In this document: positions 15,877-24,912 of the stretch, piece by piece
Layout of the letters: each line of letters starts with the position of its first letter
How positions within the stretch are numbered: position 1 is the stretch's first letter
Origin: Myxococcales bacterium
GTDB taxonomy: Bacteria; Myxococcota; Polyangia; Polyangiales; Polyangiaceae
Direction: 5' to 3'
Length of the DNA stretch: 64,000 nt
Assembly: GCA_003151595.1 (NCBI GenBank)
Contig: PLXW01000088.1
Span: forward strand, 24,233-88,232
Made by a program: the position numbers and the translations under genes
The notes under the pieces: generated by a model
Database searches by the model: none
Seen by the model: only the letters and a program-made list of their open reading frames with translations
Told to the model about the DNA's origin: nothing

Positions 15877-16665
15877 ATGGCCTCTCCGCGCGCGTGGTTC
15901 GTCATTCATCCGAGCGGTCTCGTCGTCCGCCGCGTCGGCGATGGCATCGAGCTCCCGACGGAAGACGAGGTCGTGTCGCTCGGGATCATGGCCGCATCGA
16001 CGCTCGACGTCGGCAAGCTCGGTGACGCCGACGCGGTCGCGGCGTCGATCACGGTCGATGCTCCCCTCCCCGCGCCGCTCGCCGTCGCCGGGGTGCGCGA
16101 GCTCTACGCCGCGCTCGGCTCCGAGCGCTTCTCGCTCGCGGGCCGCGCGCTCCAGATCGTCGAGTGGGCCACGACGCATCAGTTCTGCGGGCGCTGCGCG
16201 ACGCCGACCGAGCGGGTGCCGACCGAGCGCTGCATGCGTTGCCCCACGTGCGGGTTGATGGCCTATCCGCGGATCGCGCCGGCGATCATCGTGCTCGTAC
16301 GCCGCGGCGACGAGGCGCTGCTCGCGCGCGGCGCCCGGTTCCCGGCGGCCTTCTACAGCACGCTCGCCGGCTTCTCCGAGGTGGGCGAGTCGCTCGAAGA
16401 GACGCTCGCGCGTGAGGTGCGCGAGGAGGTCGGCATCGACGTGAAGGAGACGCGCTACTTCGGTAGTCAGTCGTGGCCGTTTCCGCACTCGCTCATGATC
16501 GCGTTCACCGCGGAGTGGGCGGGCGGCGAGATCGTGGCGGACGGGAAAGAGATCCTCGACGCGAAGTGGTTCCGCGCGAACGCGCTACCGCCGATTCCGC
16601 CGCGCATCAGCATCGCGCGGCGACTCATCGATGCGTGGGTCGAGGACGTGGCGAACAGGGGATGA
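15877..16665 (+). CDS. nudC: NAD(H) pyrophosphatase / Nudix hydrolase
   Basis: The 262-residue protein has the complete NudC layout. The zinc ribbon uses Cys104, Cys107, Cys122 and Cys125. The Nudix box at about 165-187 starts GFSEVGESLEETLA and holds the REVREE metal-binding core. The SQSWPFP motif at 197-203 is the NudC variant of SQPWPFPxS, which confers NADH or NAD-capped RNA specificity. Expected reaction: cleavage of NAD(H) to NMN(H) and AMP, and removal of NAD caps from RNA. The stop overlaps the next start (ATGA), coupling it to a small beta-barrel protein. Confidence 0.92.
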   Translation: MASPRAWFVIHPSGLVVRRVGDGIELPTEDEVVSLGIMAASTLDVGKLGDADAVAASITVDAPLPAPLAVAGVRELYAALGSERFSLAGRALQIVEWATTHQFCGRCATPTERVPTERCMRCPTCGLMAYPRIAPAIIVLVRRGDEALLARGARFPAAFYSTLAGFSEVGESLEETLAREVREEVGIDVKETRYFGSQSWPFPHSLMIAFTAEWAGGEIVADGKEILDAKWFRANALPPIPPRISIARRLIDAWVEDVANRG

Positions 16666-16928
16666 AGAAGCCCCTGCTCGTGGTGGAAGAGGCGTTCGTC
16701 GCCGGCGGACGCGGCGTGATGGTCTCGCCGAGGATCGTGCTCGAGGGGGACGCCGCGGCGCCGATCGCGGTGACGTTGCGACGACCGGGCGGCGGCGAGC
16801 GGCGCGCGACGGCGGTCCTTCAGGTCGCGCACATTCGCGGCCCGCTCGCGCCGTTCGCGATGGTGCGACTGATCGACGCGGGGCTCGACGACGTGCCCGC
16901 CGGCACGGAGATCTGGGTCGCGGAGTAG
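16662..16928 (+). CDS. Small protein resembling EF-Tu domain 2
   Basis: The ATG overlaps the nudC TGA by four bases, so the 88-residue product is translationally coupled. Its sequence follows the pattern of translation GTPase domain 2: VEEAFVAGGRGVMVSPRIVLEGD, a middle VAHIRGPLAPFAMVRLIDAGL and a final AGTEIWV strand. This corresponds to the FxIxGRGxVVxGxVxxG ... xxxGL ... GxxI core of that beta-barrel without any GTPase domain. Stand-alone proteins of this kind are known as hypotheticals. Pairing with NudC could mean an RNA or nucleotide-related role, but that is inference. Confidence 0.75.
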   Translation: MKKPLLVVEEAFVAGGRGVMVSPRIVLEGDAAAPIAVTLRRPGGGERRATAVLQVAHIRGPLAPFAMVRLIDAGLDDVPAGTEIWVAE

Positions 16929-16996
16929 CAGCCGAGCGAGACCCACGGGTCGGGTTCGGCTACTCGCACGGCGTCCTCTGCTGTAAGGCTCTCCGC

Positions 16997-18664
16997 ATGA
17001 ACACACGCCGCGCGCTCACCGCCGTCGCGCTCGCCGCTCTGCTCCTCGCCGGATGCTCCAACGATACGAGCGGACCGGAGTCCGACGCCGCGACGCTCGA
17101 CGACGGCGGATCCGACGCGAACGGCGACACCAGCGCTCCGAGCGGCGACGACTCCGGGGGCCTCTCCGACGGCGCGCCCGCGTTCGACTCGACGATCCCG
17201 GTCACGGGCGACGACTCGGGCGTCACCGGCGACGACGACTCCGGCAGCGCGAGCGACGACGCGGGACAGGACGCGGCGGCCGACGACGCAGGCCACGACG
17301 CCGCGAGCGACGACGCGGGTCACGACGCGGCGACCCTCAACGAAGCCGGATCCATCGACGCCGCGGTCGACGCGCCCGTCGACTCCGCGGCCGCCGACGC
17401 GGCGCCCGATTCCGCCGTCGACGCCAGCGACGCCGCCGTGTGCGCGAACCCTGCCACCGACTGCCCCGCGCCGACCACGACCTGCGCGACCGCGATCTGC
17501 GTGACGGCCACCCAGTGCGGAACGAACAACGCCTCGCTCGGAACGCCGTGCACCGACGATGGCGGCATCGTCTGCGACGGGAAGGGCGCGTGCGTCGCCA
17601 CGCACTGCATGGACGGCACGACGGACGCCGACGAAACGGACCGCGACTGCGGCGGCTCCTGTGCACCGTGCGGCGATTCCAAACACTGCAAGGTGTTCGC
17701 GGATTGCGTGAACGACTTCTGCTTCGCGGGGACGTGCGTCTCGTGCGGCGACGGGACGAAAGACGGCAACGAGACCGGCGTCGACTGCGGCGGCGCCCAG
17801 TGCGACGCGCTGAACCAGACGTGCGGGACGGGCACCGGGTGCGGGACGGCCACCGATTGCACGAGCGGCTACTGCATGAACGGCGTCACCTGCGCGCTGC
17901 GACCCAATGGCAACGCGTGCAACGCCAACGCGCAGTGCGCGTCGTTCGAGTGCGTCGGGTCTCTCTGTTGCGACAAGGCCTGCAACGGAACGTGCGAGGC
18001 GTGCGCGGCGTCGCTCACCGGTCAGCCCGATGGCGCGTGCAAGAGCATTCTCCCCGGGTTCCCCGCGCCGGCGGGGCAATGCACGGCGGCCCCGCCGTGC
18101 GGCAACGACGGCAAGTGCAACGGGACGAGCGCGTGCGAGCTGACTCCCGTCAACACCTCTTGCGCTCCAGCGTCGTGCACGAGCGCGACGTTCACCAACG
18201 CGAGCATCTGCGACGGCAGCGGGACCTGCAACGCCGGAGCGACCTCGTCGTGCGCGAACGGATGCTCGACGAGCGGCATTTGCAACGTATCGACGCCCTC
18301 CTTCAGCGCCGACGCGACGGGCTCATCGAGCGCCGGAGCGGTCTCGCTCGACAAGGAGGCCAACCTCGACGCATCGAACGGAGCGGCCCCGGCCGTCGCA
18401 CCGGTGGTGCCGACGATCACGACGAGCCCGAACAACGGCTACCAGAGCGTGACGCTCAATTGGACGAACGATAATTTCGCGACCGTGACCCCGGTGACGT
18501 GCACGCTCGGCAGTCAGTCGGGCGGCGTCGACTCGTGGGGCGCGACCATCCCCGCGCAGTCGGCAGCCACGACGGTGCGCTTCTACTACCAGGCCGTTCA
18601 ATGGGGCGGGGCGTCCGACTACAATCCCGGAAACAACGTGAACTACACGTACGTCACGCAATAG
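16997..18664 (+). CDS. Large Cys-rich surface lipoprotein
   Basis: AAGG eight bases before the ATG supports this start; the product is 555 residues. A lipoprotein signal ends in LLLAGC. A long Asp/Ala/Ser linker follows, with repeats such as DDAGHDAAS (about residues 25-150). Then a region with over 40 cysteines in repeated DGTxDxxETDxDCGGxxCxxC and xCTSGYCMNGVTC-like units, typical of myxobacterial adhesin-like surface proteins. The last ~110 residues lack cysteines and look like an immunoglobulin-like beta domain (ITTSPNNGYQSVTLNWTNDN). Probably cell-surface; role unknown. Confidence 0.8.
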   Translation: MNTRRALTAVALAALLLAGCSNDTSGPESDAATLDDGGSDANGDTSAPSGDDSGGLSDGAPAFDSTIPVTGDDSGVTGDDDSGSASDDAGQDAAADDAGHDAASDDAGHDAATLNEAGSIDAAVDAPVDSAAADAAPDSAVDASDAAVCANPATDCPAPTTTCATAICVTATQCGTNNASLGTPCTDDGGIVCDGKGACVATHCMDGTTDADETDRDCGGSCAPCGDSKHCKVFADCVNDFCFAGTCVSCGDGTKDGNETGVDCGGAQCDALNQTCGTGTGCGTATDCTSGYCMNGVTCALRPNGNACNANAQCASFECVGSLCCDKACNGTCEACAASLTGQPDGACKSILPGFPAPAGQCTAAPPCGNDGKCNGTSACELTPVNTSCAPASCTSATFTNASICDGSGTCNAGATSSCANGCSTSGICNVSTPSFSADATGSSSAGAVSLDKEANLDASNGAAPAVAPVVPTITTSPNNGYQSVTLNWTNDNFATVTPVTCTLGSQSGGVDSWGATIPAQSAATTVRFYYQAVQWGGASDYNPGNNVNYTYVTQ

Positions 18665-18691
18665 CGCGCGGGAGAGAGTAGACCAGACCTC

Positions 18692-19945
18692 ATGCCCCTC
18701 TCTGTCTCCCGCGATCGCCTCTACGGCGAGCTCGACGCGCTCGGGCTCATCGGCGCTTACCGCGACGAACGCAGCGGGCTCACAGGCGTGAACCGCCTCG
18801 CGCTCACACCGGCCGACGGCGAAGGGCGCCGCCACGTGGTGCAGCGCATGCGCGATCTCGGTCTGGCGGTCACCATCGATCGCATCGGCAACGTCTACGC
18901 GCGCCGCGCCGGCTCGGAAGATCAGCTGTCACCGGTCATGATGGGCTCACACATCGACTCGGTGCCGACGGCCGGTCGATTCGACGGGTGCCTGGGCGTG
19001 CTCGGTGGGCTCGAGGTGCTTCGTACGCTTGCCGACAACGGCATCACGACGCGACGCCCGCTCGTCGTCGCCTTCTTCACCGACGAAGAAGGGGCGCGCT
19101 TCGGCACCGACATGCTGGGCTCCGCCGTCGCGACGGGTCGTCTCTCGCTGGAGCAGGCGTACGCGCTCACCGATCGTTCGGGGACATCCGTACGCGACGC
19201 GCTGGCCGCCATCGGCTTCATCGGCGAGGCGGACGAGAGGCTCGCGCCGCCGCACGCTTACGTCGAGTGCCATATCGAGCAGGGGCCGATCCTGCGCGCG
19301 CGTGGGATCGAGATCGGGGTCGTCACGGGAGTGCAGGCCATCTCGTGGCATGAGCTCACGATCGTCGGAAAGTCGGCGCACGCAGGCACGACGCCGATGG
19401 ATCTCCGCGCCGATGCCGGGGTCGCCGCGTCGCGCATCAACCTGCGGCTGCGCGAGATGATCGCGTCGGGCCGCTACGGCGACAGCATGCGCGCGACGAT
19501 GGGCGCGATCGTGCCGCACCCCGGCCTCGTGAACATCGTCCCCGGTCGCGTGACGGCGACCGTCGATCTTCGCAACCCCGACGACGCTCACATGCGCGAC
19601 TCGGAGCGTGACCTGATCGCGTTCTACGCCGAGGTCGCCCGCGAAGAGCGCGTCGACATCAAGTGGCGCCAGACGGCGCGCACCGAGCGCGTACCTTTCG
19701 CGTCCGTCGTGCAGGAGCGCGTCGCGGCGGCGGCGGCCGCGCGAAACCTGTCATCGCAAGCGATCATCAGCGGCGCGGGCCACGACGCGCAGGAGATGGC
19801 GCACGTGTGCACGGCAGGCATGGTGTTCGTGCCCGGCGAATACGACGGGATCAGTCACAACCCGCGTGAGCATTCCACGCGCGATCAGTGCGGGAACGGC
19901 GTCGACGTGCTGTGCGACGTGCTCCTTTCGTTCGCGAACGAGTGA
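18692..19945 (+). CDS. M20-family Zn hydrolase, N-carbamoyl-amino-acid hydrolase / allantoate amidohydrolase type
   Basis: The 417-residue enzyme shows the M20 metal site: His87 in GSHIDSV, Asp98 in FDGCLGV, the TDEEG pair at 130-134, His in YVECHIEQGP and a distal His in SHNPREHS. The CHIEQGP and GKSAHAGTTPM motifs are typical of the carbamoylase / allantoate amidohydrolase subgroup rather than of peptidases. Expected reaction: hydrolysis of an N-carbamoyl or ureido group in nitrogen salvage. It stands alone on its strand between a lipoprotein and a large kinase gene, so the exact substrate is not shown by context. Confidence 0.85.
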   Translation: MPLSVSRDRLYGELDALGLIGAYRDERSGLTGVNRLALTPADGEGRRHVVQRMRDLGLAVTIDRIGNVYARRAGSEDQLSPVMMGSHIDSVPTAGRFDGCLGVLGGLEVLRTLADNGITTRRPLVVAFFTDEEGARFGTDMLGSAVATGRLSLEQAYALTDRSGTSVRDALAAIGFIGEADERLAPPHAYVECHIEQGPILRARGIEIGVVTGVQAISWHELTIVGKSAHAGTTPMDLRADAGVAASRINLRLREMIASGRYGDSMRATMGAIVPHPGLVNIVPGRVTATVDLRNPDDAHMRDSERDLIAFYAEVAREERVDIKWRQTARTERVPFASVVQERVAAAAAARNLSSQAIISGAGHDAQEMAHVCTAGMVFVPGEYDGISHNPREHSTRDQCGNGVDVLCDVLLSFANE

Positions 19946-19951
19946 CGCGCC

Positions 19952-22900
19952 TCACGACGTGACTCGATCGATCTCATCCCCCGTAAGCCGTGCGAACCCA
20001 GGCACGAGCATGGCGACGAATCGATCCGGGCGCTTCACGGACTGCGACGCGAACCACGCATCGGCTTCGTCGCGGAGCGCGCGACCTTCGTCGCCGCCGA
20101 CGAGCGCGCCGAGCGTCGAGCGGAGCGCCGCGGCGTTGAGCTCCATGTTCAACGCCGCGAAGCCGGCGAGCGCCTCGCGAAGACGTCGCGCCGCTTCGGC
20201 GTGCCGACCGCGAACGTTGGCGACGCCGGCGTGCAGCGCGGCTGCGCGCGCGTCCGCGTGGGCGAGTCGCTCGCGCGCGAGCTTCTGCGCGTCCCCCTCG
20301 GCGGTGTGAATCAGCGTCGCGCGCTCTCCGCCCGCCTCCGCGAGCGCGAGCGCCGCGCGCGCGCGAAGGTCCCAGGCGCTGACGCGAATCGACTGGATGC
20401 GCCCCGGGATCAGCGAGCGTTGCATCGCCCGCCAGCGATCGCGCACGAAGGCGTGCGCGTCTCGCGGTGCGCCTTCGTAGAGTTGGAGGTTCGTGCGCGC
20501 CAGGAGCTCGTAGTAGTGCATGACGTGGAAGCCGCGCCGCGACCACGCCGCCATCGCGTCGTCGATCCGCCGCTTGGCTTCGGTGGTGTCGTCGTCGACG
20601 AGCCACGCCAGGTTGGCCCAGCCGATGCGCATGTTGACCGAGCCGTAGAGATCACCGCGACGCTCCTTCTCGGGGAGGTAACGGCTCACGCGCTCGCGTA
20701 GCTCGCGGAGGCGCCCAAGCTGCGCGAGGCACGCGATCGCGAAGAGCTCGCCGTTGGCGGTCTCGAGCGAGACGTCGCGACCGTAGTCGCGGATCATCTC
20801 GACTCCGCGATCCACGCGCGTGAGCCCGACGGCGAAGTGACCTGCCAGGTACTCGGCGACCCCCGCGATCCCGCTCGCCAGTCCGCGCGCGAGCGGGTGA
20901 CCGCATTCCTCGGCTTCCGCGACGGCGCGATCGATCACCTTCTGCGTTCGACGCCACGACTTGCTTCCGCCTTGCGAGGAGTACCCCTGCTCGAGCGCGA
21001 TGGCGCGGGCGGCGCGGTAAGGCTCGCCGAGACGGAGCGCCGCCAGAAGATTCGCGGCCTGGAGCGCCGCTCCGCGAACCTGATCGTTCATCGAGAGGCC
21101 CAGCGCCGCCGCATAACAAGTGTCGACGCGCACCAACGCCTCGGCCGACACCTGCGTCGAGTCGCGCTTACGGTATCCGAGCCCGCGGATGGAGAGCCAG
21201 GCGCGCAGCACGAGCAGGTAGACGATGGCCGAGAGCGGCGTCGGCGGCAGACGCACGCCGACGCTACGAAGCACCGCTTCGAGCGCGGGGAGTCCTTCGT
21301 CGAAGTGGCCGGCGCGCAGCAGCTGATCGGCCGCGCGACGACGGAGCTCGAGGGCCTCGGCCGCCGGCGCGCCGACAGCAGCTTCGCGAAGAACGTCCGC
21401 CGCACGCTTTCCGCGACCCCCGTTCGCGAGCGCGTCGCCGAGCTTGGCCTTCAGCTTCCTCCGCTCCTCCACGGTGAGCTCGCTCGCGCGCATCGCGGCC
21501 TCGTAGAACGAGGCGGCCCGGTCGAAGGCGAGCGCAAGCGCCGCGCGATCTCCGGCGAGCGATGCGTAGTGCGACGCGCGAACGTGATCGCCCGCGCCCT
21601 CCCAGTGAAGAGCGAGCGCGCGTGGCTCGGCGTCATCGCTGCTCTCCAGGGCGAGCGCGATGCGCCGGTGGCGTTCCTTGCGAAGCTCGGGCGGCGTCTC
21701 TGCGAGCACCGCCGCGCGCACGCGATCGTGGTACGGCTCGAGGAGATCGGCGCCGCGCGCGCCCGTGCTGACGATGAGCCTTCCGACGCGAAGGCGCTGC
21801 AGTGCGCGAACGAAGGCGTCGCCACCGGGAGAGGCGTCGACACCCGCCGCCATGGCGACGACGCGCGTGCGTAGCGGCGCGTCGGCGAGCGAGATGGTCT
21901 CGACGATCGCCTTCGCGTCGGGATCGAGCTCCGAGAGCAGCGCGCGGAGGACGTCTTCCACGCTCGACGGCGTCGCGGTCGCGCCGTCGGACTGCTCGCG
22001 ACGTCGCGCGAGGAGATCGATGAACAGCGGATGCCCGCCGGCGTCGGCCGCAATGCTCGTGGGGTCCGCGTTCCCGCCGGAGCGAACGAGCAAGAGCGAC
22101 GCGAGCTCGCGCGACGACTCCTGAGAGAGCGGCGCCAGATGGATGGTGCGCGTGCCCGCCGCGAGGACCCGCCGGAGGCGCTCGACCGCGTCGGCGCGCG
22201 CCACGGCGTCGGTCTCCGTCCCCGCGCCCGACCATCGCACCGTCGCCACGAGCAGAAGACGGGGCGCATCCGGCTCGCGCAGCACCTCCGCTAGGAGCTT
22301 GTGACTGTCGTCGTCGGCCCACTGCGCGTCGTCGATGACGACGACGAGTCGGCGCCGCTCGGCCACGCGCGCCAGCGTCTCTCGGAGCGCCGCGAAGGCG
22401 CGACTCTGGAGCTCGAACGGATCGACCGGCAGCTGCGCGCTCCGGACCTGCGACGTTATGGATGGCACGAGGCGCAGAACCGGGAACACCTGCGCGAGGG
22501 CGGCGGGGCGCGTGGGAACGAACGCGGCGGACTCCGCGTCGGGCAGCTTCGCGAGGAAGCGAGCGAGCGCGTCGACCACGCCGTCGAACGCCTTGTACGG
22601 CACCGATTCGCGCTCGTAGCAGCGACCCGACAACACGATGGCCGACGGGTCTTCGCGCAGCGTGCGCTCGGCGAAGTGCCGCACGAGTCGGCTCTTGCCC
22701 AACCCCGACTCCCCTTCGACCACGACGCACGCTACGCGATGGCGCGTCTCGGCCGCCGCCGCGGTGAGGACAAGGAGCTCGCTCTCGCGACCGACGAACG
22801 GCGGCGTGAGCGTTCGTGATCGGCTCTCGTCTTCGACCGATAGCGCGCGCACGTCGCCGAGAGCGCGCAACACGGCGACGGCTCCCGGCCGCTCGCGCGG

Positions 22901-23788
22901 AGCGAAGCGGAGGAGCGACAAGCAGAGCGCCTCGAGATCGGGGGGCACGCCGGGAGCGACGTCGCGCGGTGGAACGGGCTCTTCACTCTGCTTGCGGAGC
23001 ATGACCTGCAAAGGCGCTCCGTCGATCGGCACGCGCCCGGTCAGCGCCTCGTAGAGCAGCACGCCGACCGAGTAGAAATCCGCCTCGGGCCCGACGTCCG
23101 CCGACGCGGCTTGCTCCGGCGCCATGTACGCCGGCGTACCAACCACGGCGTGTGTCGACGCATCCGAGCGCGCGTCCGAGACGAGACCGAAGTCGAGCAC
23201 CGACACTTTGCCGGAGAGCGTGACGAGCACGTTCGACGGCTTGACGTCGCGATGAACGAAGCCGGCCGCGTGACACGCCTGCAGCCCCTCGACCAGCTGG
23301 CGCAGCGCCGCGCGGAGCCGCGCTTCGTCGAACAAAGCCGCGTCGTGGGGAGTCGTGCTCGCACGCGTGCTCGGCGCGGGGAGAGATCGCCACGGCTCGT
23401 GAAATTCCGGAAGCACGTCGTCGAAGGCCTGGAGGGTCGGCGCGTCACCCAGCGCGCGTACGCCGGAGTCTTGCGTCCGGCGGGCCGCAGCGATGGTGCG
23501 CACGTGCGAGATGAAGTCGACCCCTTCGACGAGATCCATGACCAGGAACCATCGACCGTCTTCGGCGACCAGCTCGCGGAGACCCACGAGGCTCGGGTGC
23601 TGCAGGTCCTGCATCGCGCGAAACTCGCGCTTGAGACGCGCGAGCGCGTCGGGGCTGGCGTGCTTCAGGGTCTTCAGCGCGACGCGCGTCCCCGTGTCGC
23701 GATCGAGCCCCTCGTAGACGACGCCCATGCCCCCTTCGCCCAGGCAGCGAACGACGTCGAACCGCTTGGACTCCACCCCCGGCCACAT
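19952..23788 (-). CDS. Ser/Thr kinase - AAA ATPase - TPR signalling protein
   Basis: A 1278-residue fusion. Residues 10-310 are a Hanks kinase with GEGGMGVVYEG, Lys39, HRDVKPSN at 179-186, DFG at 199-201 and GTPAYMAPEQ; about 50 extra residues sit between the N and C lobes. At 331 the FVGRESEL motif opens an ATPase domain with Walker A GESGLGKS (359-366) and VVIDDAQWADDD as Walker B, like the STAND ATPases of PknK/MalT relatives. The remaining ~600 residues are alpha-helical TPR-type repeats. No membrane helix is apparent, so it is a cytoplasmic hub. Ligand and targets are unknown. Confidence 0.92.
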   Translation of the reverse strand: MWPGVESKRFDVVRCLGEGGMGVVYEGLDRDTGTRVALKTLKHASPDALARLKREFRAMQDLQHPSLVGLRELVAEDGRWFLVMDLVEGVDFISHVRTIAAARRTQDSGVRALGDAPTLQAFDDVLPEFHEPWRSLPAPSTRASTTPHDAALFDEARLRAALRQLVEGLQACHAAGFVHRDVKPSNVLVTLSGKVSVLDFGLVSDARSDASTHAVVGTPAYMAPEQAASADVGPEADFYSVGVLLYEALTGRVPIDGAPLQVMLRKQSEEPVPPRDVAPGVPPDLEALCLSLLRFAPRERPGAVAVLRALGDVRALSVEDESRSRTLTPPFVGRESELLVLTAAAAETRHRVACVVVEGESGLGKSRLVRHFAERTLREDPSAIVLSGRCYERESVPYKAFDGVVDALARFLAKLPDAESAAFVPTRPAALAQVFPVLRLVPSITSQVRSAQLPVDPFELQSRAFAALRETLARVAERRRLVVVIDDAQWADDDSHKLLAEVLREPDAPRLLLVATVRWSGAGTETDAVARADAVERLRRVLAAGTRTIHLAPLSQESSRELASLLLVRSGGNADPTSIAADAGGHPLFIDLLARRREQSDGATATPSSVEDVLRALLSELDPDAKAIVETISLADAPLRTRVVAMAAGVDASPGGDAFVRALQRLRVGRLIVSTGARGADLLEPYHDRVRAAVLAETPPELRKERHRRIALALESSDDAEPRALALHWEGAGDHVRASHYASLAGDRAALALAFDRAASFYEAAMRASELTVEERRKLKAKLGDALANGGRGKRAADVLREAAVGAPAAEALELRRRAADQLLRAGHFDEGLPALEAVLRSVGVRLPPTPLSAIVYLLVLRAWLSIRGLGYRKRDSTQVSAEALVRVDTCYAAALGLSMNDQVRGAALQAANLLAALRLGEPYRAARAIALEQGYSSQGGSKSWRRTQKVIDRAVAEAEECGHPLARGLASGIAGVAEYLAGHFAVGLTRVDRGVEMIRDYGRDVSLETANGELFAIACLAQLGRLRELRERVSRYLPEKERRGDLYGSVNMRIGWANLAWLVDDDTTEAKRRIDDAMAAWSRRGFHVMHYYELLARTNLQLYEGAPRDAHAFVRDRWRAMQRSLIPGRIQSIRVSAWDLRARAALALAEAGGERATLIHTAEGDAQKLARERLAHADARAAALHAGVANVRGRHAEAARRLREALAGFAALNMELNAAALRSTLGALVGGDEGRALRDEADAWFASQSVKRPDRFVAMLVPGFARLTGDEIDRVTS

Positions 23789-23797
23789 GCGCGAACT

Positions 23798-24763
23798 CTA
23801 CTGCAGCTGGCGCCTCCACGGCGTACCGAAGACGAACACTCCGGCGAGGAGTTGAATGGGGATGGACGCGAGCAGCACGGGCTGTTGCGACCAGTCCCCC
23901 AAAGCCAGGAATATGCCGTAGCAACTCAGGTGAATGATCGCCGGAACGATCATGACGGGCCAGTTGATAGGTGGATCGGCGTCGGTCACCGGCCTTCGCG
24001 CGAGAACCAGCGTGACGAGGCCCCCCACGAGCGTCGCGCCGATGAAGATCTTTCCGGCTGCGCTTCCGCTGTCGTCGCATGAGTACGACCCCACGTGGGC
24101 GAGGCCCGCTTTGACCGCGACGAGGACGACCGTTGCGATGAGAAAGCAGGCGAGAGGGAGCCCCCACTGGTAGAGCGGGCTCGCCTGGGGAGCGCTCCAG
24201 CTGTCTTTCGTTTTTCGCAGCACGAACGCGGCCGTCGCCGCGTAGATGACGACGATCAGATACCACCCGATGTAGTTGTCATAAGGAATGCCGCAGAAGC
24301 TCACCGGATAGGCCTGCCACCTCCAGAACCCCATTTGCCGCGCGACGGGGTCGAGGCTGAAGTCGATGCTCACCGCGAGAAAGGCCGCGGCGATCGGTCG
24401 AGCCCACGGATGCAGCCGGAGGCGCTGCGCGGTCCATGCGGCGGCGTAGATGATTCCGCCCCAGCCGATGGGTATCCAGAATGGAACTCCAAAGACGTTG
24501 ATGGGTAGAGTTGGGTAGCAGTAGATGTGACTGCTCCCGATGAACGGCACGTCGTGCGTGTTCATCCATTCGACGGCCCAACCGAAGAGGATTCCCCCGG
24601 CCATCGTCGCCAGCCAGCGCGATCCTCTCTTCGCGCGCACGGCGTCGAAGACGAGCCACAGGACGCTGGCCGTCACGACGATGCTGATGATCGCGACGGG
24701 CGCGGTGGCGGGGTGGAGGTCGGCGCATGTGACTACGCTAGGAGTGCAATCGGGTGTCGGCAT
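23798..24763 (-). CDS. CruF/DUF422-like polytopic membrane protein (carotenoid hydratase type)
   Basis: 321 residues with about eight to nine hydrophobic helices. The block VEWMNTHDVPFIGSSHIYCY, SIDFSLDPVARQMGFWRW and GIPYDNYIGWYL matches the carotenoid-synthesis membrane family of CruF (hydration of psi ends at C-1') and its relatives, which share the D..lDP...g.w.W and GiP..Ny.GW signatures. It lies ten bases beyond the start of the large kinase gene and 150 bases after chrA on the same strand. No other carotenoid genes are adjacent, so the substrate is uncertain. Confidence 0.6.
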   Translation of the reverse strand: MPTPDCTPSVVTCADLHPATAPVAIISIVVTASVLWLVFDAVRAKRGSRWLATMAGGILFGWAVEWMNTHDVPFIGSSHIYCYPTLPINVFGVPFWIPIGWGGIIYAAAWTAQRLRLHPWARPIAAAFLAVSIDFSLDPVARQMGFWRWQAYPVSFCGIPYDNYIGWYLIVVIYAATAAFVLRKTKDSWSAPQASPLYQWGLPLACFLIATVVLVAVKAGLAHVGSYSCDDSGSAAGKIFIGATLVGGLVTLVLARRPVTDADPPINWPVMIVPAIIHLSCYGIFLALGDWSQQPVLLASIPIQLLAGVFVFGTPWRRQLQ

Positions 24764-24912
24764 GGGGAAGAGTGGCGCGGAGGGTACCCGAGAGTACGCG
24801 CCCAGATCTCCTTCGCAGCGAAGCGGGCCCCGCTCGGCGCTTCATTGGCGCGAGGAGCGCGTCGGTCGTGTCGATCTCGCCGAGGCGACGGAAGGTCTTC
24901 GTCGAGTGAGCG

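Noticed and set aside
21633..22730. Large alternative minus-strand frame inside the kinase-ATPase gene
   Set aside because: Arg/Ala-rich shadow of the 1278-residue protein, which has clear kinase and Walker motifs.
23798..24763. CruF-like protein as part of the meroterpenoid cluster
   Set aside because: It lies 12.5 kb away on the far side of unrelated genes; no evidence of a shared pathway beyond both being isoprenoid-related.
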